Source: Marisediminitalea lipolytica
GTDB taxonomy: Bacteria; Pseudomonadota; Gammaproteobacteria; Enterobacterales; Alteromonadaceae
Reading direction: 5' to 3'
Length of the DNA stretch: 64,000 nucleotides
Assembly (NCBI RefSeq): GCF_001758465.1
Contig: NZ_MJIC01000009.1
Coordinates: 1-64,000 of the forward strand
Shown here: positions 31,364-41,442 of the stretch, one piece after another
Layout of the letters: every line of letters begins with the position of its first letter
Numbering within the stretch: position 1 is the stretch's first letter
Program-made: the position numbers and the translations under genes
The notes under the pieces: model-generated
The model's database searches: none
What the model was told of the DNA's origin: nothing
What the model saw: only the letters and a program-made list of their open reading frames with translations

Positions 31364-32227
31364 GTGGCAACTCCCCTTATTGCCATTAGTCAGCTGCGTT
31401 ATGCTGACGCTTTAGCGAGTTATCTTAAGTCACAACTTATACCGGTTCAGGTACAGGCCGAGCCGGATAAAGACCAGTATATTCTGCTACTGGAAAACGA
31501 CGAGGACTACGCCCGGGCGCTGGAAATTTGTCAGGCGTTTATTAAAGCGCCTAACGATCCGGTTTACCAACAGGCGGCCTGGCAGCATTCCGATCAAACC
31601 GATGTACCCGCGCCACCGTCCAGCGGCAATAGTATTCGTCGCTGGCTGGTATCGCTGCGCCGGGCCCCGTTTACCGGTATTATTCTGATCCTGTGTACGC
31701 TTATCTTTGCGGCGTCTGCGGTGGGACTGTTTCGCCCCATTGCAGAGGCGCTCATGATCATGCCTTTGGGTAATCTGGCAAAAAATAACGAATGGTGGCG
31801 GCTTATCGGGCCGGCGTTTATTCACTTTAGTGCCCTGCACTTTATCTTTAACGTGCTGTGGTGGGGGATGCTGGGTTCTCAGATTGAGCACAAATTTGGC
31901 AGTAGCTTCTTACTAATCCTGTTTTTAGTTACTGCGTTGTTCAGTAATCTCGCGCAATTAGCGGTGTCTGGCCCCAATTTTGGCGGCTTGTCGGGCGTTG
32001 TTTACGGGGTTGTGGGCTTTGTCTGGATCATCGGCTGGTTGCGACCCCAGTGGGGCCTTTCTATGCCCAGGGCCATTGTAGGCTTTATGCTGGTGTGGTT
32101 AGTGTTAGGTTATGCCGACATATTGTGGGTAAACATGGCTAATGCTGCGCATACCATGGGCTTGCTGTCGGGCTGCATAACCGCATGGTTGCTGGCAATC
32201 GGGAGCGGTAAAACCGCCCCAAAATAA
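31364..32227 (+). CDS. glpG: Rhomboid intramembrane serine protease GlpG
   Basis: 287 residues, GTG start directly after glpE. An N-terminal cytosolic domain (about 1-75) is followed by a linker and six membrane helices (about 103-285). Catalytic dyad: Ser210 in GGLSGVVYG and His263 in NAAHTMG. Conserved HFSALHFIFNVLWW and GSQIEHKFG segments are present. It cleaves membrane proteins within the bilayer. Convergent with the FliL-like gene. Confidence 0.95.
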   Translation: MATPLIAISQLRYADALASYLKSQLIPVQVQAEPDKDQYILLLENDEDYARALEICQAFIKAPNDPVYQQAAWQHSDQTDVPAPPSSGNSIRRWLVSLRRAPFTGIILILCTLIFAASAVGLFRPIAEALMIMPLGNLAKNNEWWRLIGPAFIHFSALHFIFNVLWWGMLGSQIEHKFGSSFLLILFLVTALFSNLAQLAVSGPNFGGLSGVVYGVVGFVWIIGWLRPQWGLSMPRAIVGFMLVWLVLGYADILWVNMANAAHTMGLLSGCITAWLLAIGSGKTAPK

Positions 32228-32237
32228 ACCCAATGCG

Positions 32238-32642
32238 CTATTTTTGATGCAGGTATTTGGTAAAGATAATATCTTTAATCACTTTAGCGCCGGTTTCTTG
32301 TTGCATGTGATCCTGCAGCGCTGCCAGCACGGCGCGGCGGATATCCTCGCGACCGGTGAGCGATTTTACTTTTTCTTCAGGCTGACGACCAAAAATCTCA
32401 ATAGCCGTTGAGCGCAGCAGCGGCATATGGTGTTCCACCAGTTCCAGTTGGTCTACATCAGACACCATAATTTCAATCATCACTCTTACGTAGCCCAATT
32501 TAGTGGCACTGGAGCCCAGATAATTAGTGACAATTTCTGGCTCTATGCCGATATACGCATAAGATGGCTGATCTTGCGCATAGCTATTAGAAAAAGGCGC
32601 GAGCAAGCTAAAAAACACTACCAGCCGAAGAAACTGCTTCAT
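32238..32642 (-). CDS. FliL-domain exported protein
   Basis: 134 residues. Signal peptide or N-terminal anchor about 1-22 (ending SYA), then the FliL-type core: YAYIGIEPEIVTNYLG, LGYVRVMIEI, LPLLRSTAIE-like segment, REDIRRAVLAALQ and the C-terminal FTKYLHQK. It is not in a flagellar operon; stand-alone FliL-like genes next to ubiA are common in this order. Role unknown. It is divergent from ubiA. Confidence 0.85.
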   Translation of the reverse strand: MKQFLRLVVFFSLLAPFSNSYAQDQPSYAYIGIEPEIVTNYLGSSATKLGYVRVMIEIMVSDVDQLELVEHHMPLLRSTAIEIFGRQPEEKVKSLTGREDIRRAVLAALQDHMQQETGAKVIKDIIFTKYLHQK

Positions 32643-32785
32643 TAAGGTTATCCATAAAATTCAAGTAGCTAAATTCTAGTTGAGACTCCCGGGGCGCACA
32701 ACCTACTTTAGACTAATGCATTGTCTCTGTGATACAGGCAGTGCTACACTTTGCGCGACTTTTCGGTACCTGGGTAAGCGATATC

Positions 32786-33655
32786 ATGGTGTTATCCCTG
32801 CAAAATTTTCCCTATTACGCCAGACTTATGCGGCTGGATAAGCCCATTGGTATTTATCTTTTATTATGGCCCACCCTGTGGGCACTGATGCTGGCCGCTA
32901 ATGGTATGCCACCGGTAAAGGAGCTGCTGCTTTTCAGCCTTGGGGTTGTGGTGATGCGTTCGGCAGGCTGTGTGATTAATGACTACGCCGACAGGCATGT
33001 GGACGGCGCGGTAAAACGCACCAATGCTCGCCCCCTGGTGGCGGGGCATGTGACTGAGCGAGAAGCCCTTCAGCTTTTTAGTGTATTGATTTTTATTGCG
33101 TTTTTAATTGTTGTGCAGCTGAGCTGGGCAACGATTTTGCTCTCGTGCGTGGCCCTGGTACTGGCGTCGGCTTATCCGTTTATGAAGCGCTACACCTATT
33201 TGCCGCAGGCCGTGTTAGGCGCAGCTTATGGCTGGGCAATACCCATGGCGGTAATGGCTGTTCACGGCAATATTCCTGAATGGGGCTGGTTACTGTTTAT
33301 CGCTAATCTGCTGTGGACCATAGCCTACGACACCATGTACGCCATGGTGGACCGGGATGATGATGTGATCATTGGTATTAAGTCCAGCGCCATTCTGTTT
33401 GGCCGTATGGACAAACTCATTGTAGCGGTACTGGAACTGATCACTCTGGCCTTGCTGAGCGCGGTATTTTTATTAAACGGCCTGGGTATTGCCGCTTATC
33501 TTGGCTTGTTAGCCGCTGGCTTACTGTTTGTGCACCAACACTACAATATCCGCCATCGCCAGCGCGAGGCCTGTTTTAAGGCCTTTCTGGATAATCACTA
33601 CGTAGGTCTGGTGATTGCGCTGGGGCTGTTTGTGGATCTGGTTTTGGTAGGCTAG
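32786..33655 (+). CDS. ubiA: 4-hydroxybenzoate octaprenyltransferase
   Basis: 289 residues (290 in E. coli) from the ATG at 32786; the longer GTG frame (32729) would add a segment absent from the family. It prenylates 4-hydroxybenzoate in ubiquinone synthesis, in the inner membrane. Aspartate-rich motifs [10 protein letters not shown] and [13 protein letters not shown] are both present. ubiC, often paired with it, is not here. It converges with ubiK, the two genes being 3 nt apart. Confidence 0.95.
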   Translation: MVLSLQNFPYYARLMRLDKPIGIYLLLWPTLWALMLAANGMPPVKELLLFSLGVVVMRSAGCVINDYADRHVDGAVKRTNARPLVAGHVTEREALQLFSVLIFIAFLIVVQLSWATILLSCVALVLASAYPFMKRYTYLPQAVLGAAYGWAIPMAVMAVHGNIPEWGWLLFIANLLWTIAYDTMYAMVDRDDDVIIGIKSSAILFGRMDKLIVAVLELITLALLSAVFLLNGLGIAAYLGLLAAGLLFVHQHYNIRHRQREACFKAFLDNHYVGLVIALGLFVDLVLVG

Positions 33656-33658
33656 GGG

Positions 33659-33913
33659 TTATTTTTCTGCAGCTTGTTGCGCTTCCAGTGCGGCTAGACG
33701 TGCTTCCATGGCTTCCAGTTTTTCCCGGGTTTTAATTAACACCTGAGTCTGAATATCAAACTCTTCGCGGGTAACCAAATCGAGTTTGGAAAGCTGCGCC
33801 TGCAGCACCTGCTTAATTTTACCTTCGGCTTCTTCCGCCATGTTTTTTACGCCCGGTGGTACCGAGTCGGCGATTTGGCGGGCAATATCTTCTAATTTTT
33901 TAGGATCTAACAT
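33659..33913 (-). CDS. ubiK: Ubiquinone biosynthesis accessory factor UbiK
   Basis: 84 residues of the YqiC/BMFP family, with the start MLDPKKLEDIARQIADSVP and a C-terminal coiled coil (KTREKLEAMEARLAALEAQ). UbiK helps ubiquinone assembly, probably in the soluble Ubi complex under aerobic conditions. Placed next to ubiA, which supports the assignment. The longer LexA-free upstream region up to rep holds no other gene. Confidence 0.93.
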   Translation of the reverse strand: MLDPKKLEDIARQIADSVPPGVKNMAEEAEGKIKQVLQAQLSKLDLVTREEFDIQTQVLIKTREKLEAMEARLAALEAQQAAEK

Positions 33914-34067
33914 GACGCTTCCTGTCCTGACAATGAAATAGACGGGGGTTATTCTAAAACTATTGAGCGATGATGCAATATAATCAGTACTCGGATTCTT
34001 ACCCTCGGTCGATTACAATAGGCGGCCGATGAACGCCAATGCCTTTTGCTGTTGAGAACCTCCATAA

Positions 34068-36083
34068 ATGAAACTGAATCCCGCACAAGAATCTGCTGTT
34101 ACTTTTGTATCCGGCCCATGCCTGGTACTGGCCGGTGCAGGCAGCGGTAAAACTCGGGTGATCACCAACAAAATTGCGCATTTGGTGCGCCAGTGCGATA
34201 TGCCTGCCCGTTATATTGCGGCGGTAACCTTTACCAACAAAGCCGCGCGGGAAATGAAAGAGCGGGTGGCGCAAACGCTGGGTAAAGTGGAGGCCAGGGG
34301 GTTAAAGGTATCAACCTTCCACACCCTGGGGCTGAACATTATTAAGTCAGAAGTAAAAGCGCTGGGGCTAAAGTCGGGCTTTTCGCTGTTTGATGATAAA
34401 GACAGCATGGCACTGCTTAACGATTTAACTGCCCATTCACTGGATGGCGATAAAGATCAGTTGCAACTTTTACAAAGCTGTATTTCTAACTGGAAAAACG
34501 ACCTGCTGACGCCGGAGCTGCTGCTTAAAAAAGCCGTTAGCCAGGGCGAAAAGGAATTTGCGGAATACTATCAGCAGTATCAAAACCACCTGCGCGCCTA
34601 CAATGCGCTGGATTTTGATGACTTAATCATGCTGCCCACGCTATTGCTGAAAGTGGATGAAAAGGCCCGGGCAAAATGGCAAAACAAAATCCGTTATCTG
34701 CTGGTGGACGAATATCAGGATACCAATACCAGTCAGTATGAGCTGGTGAAGCTGCTGGTGGGCGAACGGGCCAGTTTTACGGTGGTAGGGGATGACGACC
34801 AGTCGATTTATTCCTGGCGTGGTGCCCGGCCGCAAAACCTCAATTTACTGCAGCAGGACTTTCCCCGCCTTAGGGTGATTAAGCTGGAACAAAATTACCG
34901 CTCCTCCGGGCGCATTCTGCACTGCGCCAACATTCTTATTCAGAATAACCCACACATGTTTGATAAAACCCTGTTCTCGGCGCTGGAGTATGGCGAGCCG
35001 CTGCGGGTGTTAATGGCCAAAAACGAAGAGCACGAAGCCGAGCGGGTAGTGGCCGAATTGCTGGCCCACAAATTTACCCGCCGCACTAATTTTAAAGATT
35101 ACGCCATTTTGTATCGCGGTAATCACCAGAGCCGCCTGTTCGAAAAGCTGCTGATGAGCAACCGTATTCCCTACAAAATCAGTGGTGGTATGTCGTTCTT
35201 TGGCCGCACCGAAGTAAAAGACATCATGGCGTATTTAAGGTTGCTGGTAAATCAGGACGACGACAACGCCTTACTGCGGGTTATCAATACGCCATCGCGG
35301 GGTATTGGCCGCGCGACCATGGAAAAACTCGGTAATTTTGCCAACGAACTGGGCGTTTCGATGTTTGAGGCCGCCTGTCACGATAACCTCAATTCCGTGC
35401 TCAGCGGCAAAGGCTTTTTAGCGGTACACAACTTTGCCCGCTGGATAGTGACTTTGTCTGACGAAGCGGTGCGAGGGGATACCGCAGCTGTGCTGCGTAA
35501 TATGATCCGCGCCATGAGCTACGAAGAATGGCTGTACGAGCACAGCACCAGTCCCAAAGCCGCCGAAATGGCCATGGCCAACGTAAGTACGCTGTTTGGC
35601 TGGGTTACCGATATGCTGGAAGGCGACGAACTTAACGCACCCATGACCTTACCTGAAGTAGTTAACCGCCTGATTCTGCGCGATATGATGGAACGCGGTG
35701 AAGAAGAGGCCGAGGCCGATCAGGTGCAGTTAATGACATTGCATGCATCCAAGGGGCTGGAGTTTCCCATTGTGTTTTTAGTGGGCATGGAAGAAGGCCT
35801 GCTGCCACATCAAAGCAGTATCGACGAAGACAACGTTGAGGAAGAGCGCCGCCTGGCTTACGTAGGTATTACCCGCGCCCAGCGAGAGCTGATATTTACG
35901 TTGTCGAAAGAACGTCGTCAGTACGGCGAGGTTATTCAGCCAGAGCCGAGCCGGTTTTTGTTTGAGTTACCCCAGGACGATTTAGACTGGGAAGAGAAAA
36001 AGCGCAAAGTTACCGCCGAGGAGCGCCAGCAAAAGGGCCAGGCCAGCATTGCCAACCTGCGGGAAATGTTGGGTAAGTCTTAA
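34068..36083 (+). CDS. rep: ATP-dependent DNA helicase Rep
   Basis: 671 residues, superfamily 1A 3'-5' helicase that removes protein roadblocks ahead of the replisome. Walker [14 protein letters not shown] near 23-35, Walker [11 protein letters not shown], then [19 protein letters not shown] and the C-terminal [17 protein letters not shown]. The length and start [11 protein letters not shown] match Rep rather than UvrD. It converges with the following diguanylate cyclase gene, the two stops overlapping by 4 nt. Confidence 0.95.
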   Translation: MKLNPAQESAVTFVSGPCLVLAGAGSGKTRVITNKIAHLVRQCDMPARYIAAVTFTNKAAREMKERVAQTLGKVEARGLKVSTFHTLGLNIIKSEVKALGLKSGFSLFDDKDSMALLNDLTAHSLDGDKDQLQLLQSCISNWKNDLLTPELLLKKAVSQGEKEFAEYYQQYQNHLRAYNALDFDDLIMLPTLLLKVDEKARAKWQNKIRYLLVDEYQDTNTSQYELVKLLVGERASFTVVGDDDQSIYSWRGARPQNLNLLQQDFPRLRVIKLEQNYRSSGRILHCANILIQNNPHMFDKTLFSALEYGEPLRVLMAKNEEHEAERVVAELLAHKFTRRTNFKDYAILYRGNHQSRLFEKLLMSNRIPYKISGGMSFFGRTEVKDIMAYLRLLVNQDDDNALLRVINTPSRGIGRATMEKLGNFANELGVSMFEAACHDNLNSVLSGKGFLAVHNFARWIVTLSDEAVRGDTAAVLRNMIRAMSYEEWLYEHSTSPKAAEMAMANVSTLFGWVTDMLEGDELNAPMTLPEVVNRLILRDMMERGEEEAEADQVQLMTLHASKGLEFPIVFLVGMEEGLLPHQSSIDEDNVEEERRLAYVGITRAQRELIFTLSKERRQYGEVIQPEPSRFLFELPQDDLDWEEKKRKVTAEERQQKGQASIANLREMLGKS

Positions 36084-38689
36084 CTGTTAGCTTGCTTCAC
36101 GTCGGGCAGCAGTTGCGACTCTTCAAGGTATTTACCCTGCCCGTAATTGCATTTGATATTGGTAAGCGCGGTCAGCTGTGAAGGGGAATCAATGCCTTCT
36201 GCAATCACCTCAAAATTAAGGTGTTCCGAGATAAGCATAACCGACTGAATGAGTTTTTCGTTTCGCAACGAGCGCGGCAACGACTTAATAAAGCGATGGT
36301 CGATTTTGATAAAATCAAAGGGATAAGAAAACAAGTAACTCAGCGACGCCAGACCACTACCAAAGTTATCCAGTACCAGCGTTACCCCGGCCCGTTTAAG
36401 CTTTTTAATCGCGGGCAAGATATATTGCGAACGGCGGTTTAAGTCGTGTTCGTCAAACTCAAACACCAGCGATTCAGGCGATACGCCGGATGCACTGACT
36501 TCATCCAGAATCTTTTGCACCATCACACCTTGTAGCAAGTGATTTATCGAGATATTCACGGCTATCTTGGGCTGTTGCTGGGTGTATCTGGCATCTGGCC
36601 AGTGTTGAAGCAGGTTACAGGCAGCACGTAACTGATACAGGTCCAGCTCCAGGATCAGGCCGCTTTGCTCGGCCACCTGGCGAAACTGCTCGCGGGAGAT
36701 TTTCCCCAGCGTGGGATGAACCCAGCGCACATAAATTTCGTGGTATAACGGTTGCTTGTTGGTAAGGTTAAAAACCGGCTGCAAGTAGCATTCAAATTCC
36801 TGCTCGCGCAGCGAACGACGAAACTCGTTTTCCAGCTCGAGTTCTTCAAGCAGGCGCTCGCGCATACTCTTATCAAAGATAACAAAGCGCCCGCGCCCCA
36901 GTGATTTTGCCTGATACATTGCGGCGTCGGCGTCACGAATGACCTCGTCGGCAGAGTGGTAGTAGGTTTCTACATGGGCAATACCAATACTGGCGCCGGA
37001 GTACATTTCTTTGTCATCCAGTATAAATGGCGCCGAGATAGACTCGATAATCCGCGCTGATACTTCCTCTACATCAGAGGCAAATTCGAAATTATCAAGC
37101 AGCAACACAAACTCATCACCACCGTGGCGAGCCAGTAAATCGTGCCCCCGAATACACTTGGTGATGCGCTTGGAAACCTCAATTAAAAATTCATCACCAG
37201 CGTGATGACCAAGGGTATCGTTAATAATTTTAAACCGGTCCAGATCGATAAAAAGCACCGCAAACAGGTTTTCCGGATGACGTTGCTTATTGGCTACCGC
37301 CAGCTCCAGACGGCTGGCAAACATAGAACGGTTGGGTAAATCGGTTAGCGTATCGTGGTGGGCATCATGAATGAGTTTGCGCTCGATTTCCTTACGCTCT
37401 TCTATTTGCTGGCGCAGTACATCATTGGCCCGGTTAAGTTCCAGCGTGCGCTCTTTTACCCGCTCTTCCAGCTGTTCGCTGTACGCATGATTGGCCTCAG
37501 CCTGAAATTTACGCTCTAAGGCAACGGCAATATGGTGCGACACAAAGCGCATGAGTTCTAAATCGCGTGGCGTGTATCTGGCTGACTTACCATAGGTTTG
37601 CACTGCAATAACGCCGTAAACTTCGCCATCGATTATTAGCGGCGAACCCAGCCACGAATTAGAGTGTTTTAAAATATTCTGGGCAACAGATACGTCGATT
37701 TCACCGGCTTCGGTAAGGGATAAAATTCGCGAACTGTCGATAAGCTCAGCCTGGCCACGGCGAATAACAAACTCGGTTAAGCCATAGCCTAACGGACGGG
37801 TACCGGGATGCGAGCTTTGGGTATCGCTGAAATAAGGAAAGTTAAGGTACTCTTTGTTGTCATCCAGAATCGCGATGTAACAGTTTGGAGCGCTAATGAG
37901 GCGCGCGATAACATCGTGCAATGTAGTATAAAAGGATTCCATATCGCGACTGGCAGTGGCTGACAGCTCGGATATTTCGAATAACGCTTGTTGCAGTGCC
38001 TCAACCTTCTGCCGTTCCAGGATCTCTTCCTGCAAATCATCATTAATCTGGCGCAGCTGGCGGGTTCTTTCGCGGATGGTGCGCTCAGTAAGCTCGCGGT
38101 TTTTTACCCTGTCTACCGTGGTAACAATATGTTGGGAAACGAACAACAGCACCTCAAGGTCTTCGTGGGTGTAAGACACGTTGTCGTTATAGGTTTGAAC
38201 CACCATGGCACCAATAATCTGGCTGCCACGTTTTAACGGCACGCCCAGCAGTTCGTGGGGCTGACTGCCAATTAACTCCACGTTTAAATCTTTATCGATA
38301 GCCTCTTTGGTTTCGTTACGAAAAAAAACGTGGTTGCCGGATTCAAGAATATAACCCGTTAACCCTTTTTTAAGTTCTTCTGAGGGAAGGTGCTTAATAA
38401 CCTGCTCGTCAAACTCATCCACAAAGTAGGCCATTTCGACCATTTCGGTAGCAGCGGAGTAAAAGGCAACAAAAAAGTTTTCGGCATCCATAAAATCAGC
38501 AATGATTTCGTGGATTGCGGGGTAGAGGAGTGACAGGTTGCTTACCGAACTGGCCAGTTCTGATATATTAAACAGCGCTTTTTGCAGTCTTTCTGCGCGT
38601 TTATATTTATCAGTGAGTTGTTGAAGCTGTGGAATAAGTTCCCTTAATTCCGCTTCTGATAACTCATATTTGCCCGACTCAGTTGACAT
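36080..38689 (-). CDS. GAF-GAF-GGDEF-EAL protein with degenerate EAL half
   Basis: 869 residues, cytosolic. Order: helical start (about 1-40), GAF 1 (about 45-195), coiled linker, GAF 2 (about 240-395), coiled coil with [20 protein letters not shown] (about 445-605) and EAL (about 615-860). The GGDEF motif (HGGDEF, about 521-526) is intact and has an RxxD I-site (RGHD). The EAL half is altered: the signature reads YHEIYVRW instead of EALLRW, ELTE reads EFDE, and DDFGTG reads DNFGSG. It is therefore probably a diguanylate cyclase with an inactive, maybe c-di-GMP- or partner-binding, EAL domain. Confidence 0.9.
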   Translation of the reverse strand: MSTESGKYELSEAELRELIPQLQQLTDKYKRAERLQKALFNISELASSVSNLSLLYPAIHEIIADFMDAENFFVAFYSAATEMVEMAYFVDEFDEQVIKHLPSEELKKGLTGYILESGNHVFFRNETKEAIDKDLNVELIGSQPHELLGVPLKRGSQIIGAMVVQTYNDNVSYTHEDLEVLLFVSQHIVTTVDRVKNRELTERTIRERTRQLRQINDDLQEEILERQKVEALQQALFEISELSATASRDMESFYTTLHDVIARLISAPNCYIAILDDNKEYLNFPYFSDTQSSHPGTRPLGYGLTEFVIRRGQAELIDSSRILSLTEAGEIDVSVAQNILKHSNSWLGSPLIIDGEVYGVIAVQTYGKSARYTPRDLELMRFVSHHIAVALERKFQAEANHAYSEQLEERVKERTLELNRANDVLRQQIEERKEIERKLIHDAHHDTLTDLPNRSMFASRLELAVANKQRHPENLFAVLFIDLDRFKIINDTLGHHAGDEFLIEVSKRITKCIRGHDLLARHGGDEFVLLLDNFEFASDVEEVSARIIESISAPFILDDKEMYSGASIGIAHVETYYHSADEVIRDADAAMYQAKSLGRGRFVIFDKSMRERLLEELELENEFRRSLREQEFECYLQPVFNLTNKQPLYHEIYVRWVHPTLGKISREQFRQVAEQSGLILELDLYQLRAACNLLQHWPDARYTQQQPKIAVNISINHLLQGVMVQKILDEVSASGVSPESLVFEFDEHDLNRRSQYILPAIKKLKRAGVTLVLDNFGSGLASLSYLFSYPFDFIKIDHRFIKSLPRSLRNEKLIQSVMLISEHLNFEVIAEGIDSPSQLTALTNIKCNYGQGKYLEESQLLPDVKQANS

Positions 38690-38865
38690 AAAATTCAGCT
38701 GCCAAAAATTCCATTCGAATAGAAGAATAAACTTACTCTATTGTAGAATTTTTTGCCAGTGCTTTAGTCGAATGGATGTACTGATAATCGCCACGATCGG
38801 CACCGAAAATGCGCCGAACGTTAGCGAAGCTACCAGCTATATGCAGGTTGTCAGTGATAAGAGCC

Positions 38866-39258
38866 TTACAGCTCTGAAGTCATGTACTCGATAGCTGCTT
38901 TGATATCGTCGTCGCTACAGCTTGCGCAGGTACCACGAGGAGGCATAGCGTTAAAGCCGTTAATAGCGTGAGATAATACGGTATCAAAACCTTGATCCAG
39001 GCGAGGAGCCCAGTCAGCAGCATTGTTTACGCGAGGCGCACCCAGTACACCAGCAGCGTGACATGCTACACAGGCTTTGTTGTAAACGTCTTCACCAGAC
39101 ATTGCACCAGCAGGTGCTGCAGCGGCCGCGCCAGCAACATGCACAGAGCCAACTGGCTTAATACGCTCTTTGATCGCCTCGTCTGACATTTCCTGAGCGT
39201 TTACCGCAAAAGCTGCCAGTACTACAGCGCCCATACCTAACCACGTTTTTAATTTCAC
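38866..39258 (-). CDS. Cytochrome c5-type periplasmic protein
   Basis: 130 residues, GTG start with CTGGAGACG as ribosome site. Signal peptide about 1-21 (ending VNA), an Ala-rich spacer, then one heme-binding CACHAAG site, the methionine ligand region NAMPPRGTC, and the CASC pair typical of class I cytochrome c5. An electron carrier of the periplasm; its partner is not shown here. Confidence 0.92.
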   Translation of the reverse strand: MKLKTWLGMGAVVLAAFAVNAQEMSDEAIKERIKPVGSVHVAGAAAAAPAGAMSGEDVYNKACVACHAAGVLGAPRVNNAADWAPRLDQGFDTVLSHAINGFNAMPPRGTCASCSDDDIKAAIEYMTSEL

Positions 39259-39437
39259 AATCGTCTCCAGGCAATTTTGGTCTGAAAATAAATAATCCGC
39301 ATGATTATAAAGGTTAATACGGCGGCGACAACTGTTTGAGACTAATTGATTAGTCCTTATCCATCAAAAAGCCAATAAAAACCTGACTTTTTGGTAGTTA
39401 GTCGCGCAAATGCAACCTATTCTTACTTAAAACACCG

Positions 39438-40760
39438 TTATTCAGATGACTTCGCCGACAACAACTGCGCCATACTGATATCCAACACCTGTTGCATTTT
39501 TTTGCCAGCCCGGCCAACACCGGCTTCGCTATCGCCCGCTACTTCAGTTTGCACCGCCAGGGTAAATTCCCGTGGCGGTTCATCTTCAGGTAACAACACC
39601 ACATGGGCCAGTAAAACCGTTTCGCTCTGGCCACGGGTTTCACTCGGGCCTGCGCCAATTTTCTGAAAGATACGCCAGTTACCAGCGGTAAACTTATCTA
39701 ATACCGACTTGGCAGATTCCCCGGATTCCAAATAGCCCGGTGCAATCGCTTTTGCCAACGCACGCGCTAACAACACGCCAATACCCGCCTGCATACCGCC
39801 AGCATCGACAACCGAATTACTGTGGCCATCGCCATATAACAACATTTCAAGGTGGGATTCACGAAACCCCGGTAAACGGGTATGTGGTTCAGAACCATGG
39901 GTAACAAGGCGTTTTAAAAATTCAGCCTGCGCCAGAGTGGTCATCGGTTTGTTGCCGGTTAAGCCACACTCATCACAGCGGTACCCCTGATAAAAAGGGT
40001 CATCTCCGGCCTCGGTAAACGCGCTCACATTAAGTTGCGTGCCCGAATCAAGCTGCCAAACACTCGGTTCTGGCTTAAAGGCAACTGGCCCGTAAGCGCC
40101 ACGAAAGCGAATTGCCGGGTTACTCATTCGCAACCACTTTTCATGAAACAGCCCGGTTAAATACCCACGACCAGCCACATTAGCAAAGTAAGTAGCAATG
40201 GCATTGGAATTACCATCTGCCTTACCGGCAGGGGCATAGCTGTTAATGCTGGTAATTAAATCGCCCATCATTACATCACCCACCATGCTGGTGGCATTCA
40301 CATCGGCACCAACGCTGGCAAGCGCCCCGGCAAAGGCCATTATTTTGGAGGAACTCCAGGGTTCATAAAGCGTATTCTGGGTATTGGCATTCGCCAGATA
40401 ACGATAACCGGTACCAGAAGGTGTGGGACCGTAATCAATAACCAGAACCTTGCCTAACGACGCAGGTATATTAAAGAATGTCCAATTGCTGGCCACCCGT
40501 TCTTCCCAACCCGCACCCGTGCCGGACTGCTCAACGGTAACATACTCCGGATTAGCTTTATCGCTAAGCATAGAAATGCCGGGCATAATCTTCCCCGGGC
40601 AATCAGACGCCCGACAATCATTATCATAGCCCGCAGGCAAAACAGGCGGTGCACTAAACACATTGTGGTAAAAATCTAAATCGCTTTGCTCATTGGCAAG
40701 CACAGAAAAAGCAAAAAGAACGCACACACTCAACAATAATAGAGGAAAGGTTCGCGGCAT
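39438..40760 (-). CDS. Putative secreted SxxK serine hydrolase (beta-lactamase/PBP-like)
   Basis: 440 residues from the ATG at 40760, where the signal peptide (PLLLLSVCVLFAFSVLA) begins; the longer frame adds 19 residues before it. Three motifs suggest the penicillin-binding / class A beta-lactamase fold: PWSSSKI (SxxK, Ser136 and Lys139), NSNAIATYF (like the S-x-N motif), and KIGAGPSETRG (like KTG). Four cysteines (CRASDC, CDEC) may make disulfides. I do not recognise the exact family. Substrate and true beta-lactamase activity are unknown. Confidence 0.6.
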   Translation of the reverse strand: MPRTFPLLLLSVCVLFAFSVLANEQSDLDFYHNVFSAPPVLPAGYDNDCRASDCPGKIMPGISMLSDKANPEYVTVEQSGTGAGWEERVASNWTFFNIPASLGKVLVIDYGPTPSGTGYRYLANANTQNTLYEPWSSSKIMAFAGALASVGADVNATSMVGDVMMGDLITSINSYAPAGKADGNSNAIATYFANVAGRGYLTGLFHEKWLRMSNPAIRFRGAYGPVAFKPEPSVWQLDSGTQLNVSAFTEAGDDPFYQGYRCDECGLTGNKPMTTLAQAEFLKRLVTHGSEPHTRLPGFRESHLEMLLYGDGHSNSVVDAGGMQAGIGVLLARALAKAIAPGYLESGESAKSVLDKFTAGNWRIFQKIGAGPSETRGQSETVLLAHVVLLPEDEPPREFTLAVQTEVAGDSEAGVGRAGKKMQQVLDISMAQLLSAKSSE

Positions 40761-40870
40761 AAAGGCATCATCCGTTAAAGTTAAAGCCAGACTAAGGCAA
40801 TTCCCCCAACGAAGCAAAAGCCTAATTTGCCTGATTTTTAAACATCAGCACCGCCAATTTCATTTTTTAC

Positions 40871-40899
40871 TGTAAATTAACCAGCCGAACTCCTATAAT
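40871..40899 (+). promoter_or_regulatory. Promoter of the tRNA-Arg gene
   Basis: Perfect -10 TATAAT (40894-40899), a 17 bp spacer and a weak -35 TGTAAA (40871-40876). The GCGCC discriminator after the -10 is typical of stable-RNA promoters. Confidence 0.7.
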
Positions 40900-40937
40900 G
40901 CGCCACTCTAGACGGTTCTAAGCCGTTTACACAGAAA

Positions 40938-41014
40938 GCACCCGTAGCTCAGCTGGATAGAGCGTTGCCCTCCGGAGGCAAAGGTCATAGGTTCGAATCC
41001 TATCGGGTGCGCCA
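40938..41014 (+). tRNA. tRNA-Arg (CCG)
   Basis: 77 nt cloverleaf with encoded CCA. Acceptor GCACCCG pairs with CGGGTGC; D-arm AGCTCAGCTGGATAGAGC; anticodon stem-loop TTGCC-CTCCGGA-GGCAA with anticodon CCG; T-arm ATAGGTTCGAATCCTAT. A frequent integration site for genomic islands. Confidence 0.97.
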
Positions 41015-41022
41015 GATACAAA

Positions 41023-41049
41023 AGAACCAGCCATGAGCTGGTTTTTTTG
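41023..41049 (+). terminator. Terminator after tRNA-Arg
   Basis: AACCAGC / GCTGGTT stem followed by a T-run, starting 10 nt after the CCA end. Confidence 0.88.
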
Positions 41050-41087
41050 TATCTGTTGTATTCCGTGGATGAGAAGCTCCGTTCGAC

Positions 41088-41108
41088 AAAATTGCTGGGA
41101 GCAATTTT
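41088..41108. repeat. Perfect palindrome AAAATTGCT-GGG-AGCAATTTT
   Basis: 9 bp arms around GGG, part of a denser palindromic block with GCGCTTTAGCGC and GCGCAGGACGCGC further right. The block resembles dispersed extragenic repeats; only one copy is in this window, so family membership is not shown. Confidence 0.6.
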
Positions 41109-41442
41109 GAACGCGCTTTAGCGCGGCCCGCAGGGCGAGGCGCAGGACGCGCCGAGTGATTCTGCTGGTTATGGCAAATATACCATTAGTGGCGATTCCC
41201 TGTTTTGTGAGTTAAGAATCTATACATTCTGATGCGAGTCTCCTTAAATATAGAAAACGCCTAGTCTGGTTGTAGTTTTTTTAAATTGAACATGATAAAG
41301 GTTAGTGCACTTATCATTCGCAGCATTTCTTAAATTAACAAGCGGCCTTAAATTTTTCTGTTGAATTACGCCTCTTTGCTTTCGTAAACTCATTAGGGAA
41401 GTAGTGATTGATGTTAAATAAGTACCATTAAAGAGAATGTAA

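Larger units (their letters stand above)
41015..41442. other. Gap after tRNA-Arg: terminator and palindromes, no gene
   Basis: No credible gene. It contains the tRNA terminator, then a block of inverted repeats (41056-41165) and AT-rich DNA leading to the first island gene. No repeat of the tRNA 3' end is seen further along. Confidence 0.6.

Noticed and set aside
32729-32785. Longer ubiA start at a GTG
   Set aside because: The ATG at 32786 gives the family length (289) and alignment to E. coli UbiA from residue 1.
38690-38865. A small RNA or terminator after the cytochrome c5 gene
   Set aside because: AGAGC/GCTCT gives only a 5 bp stem without a T-run.
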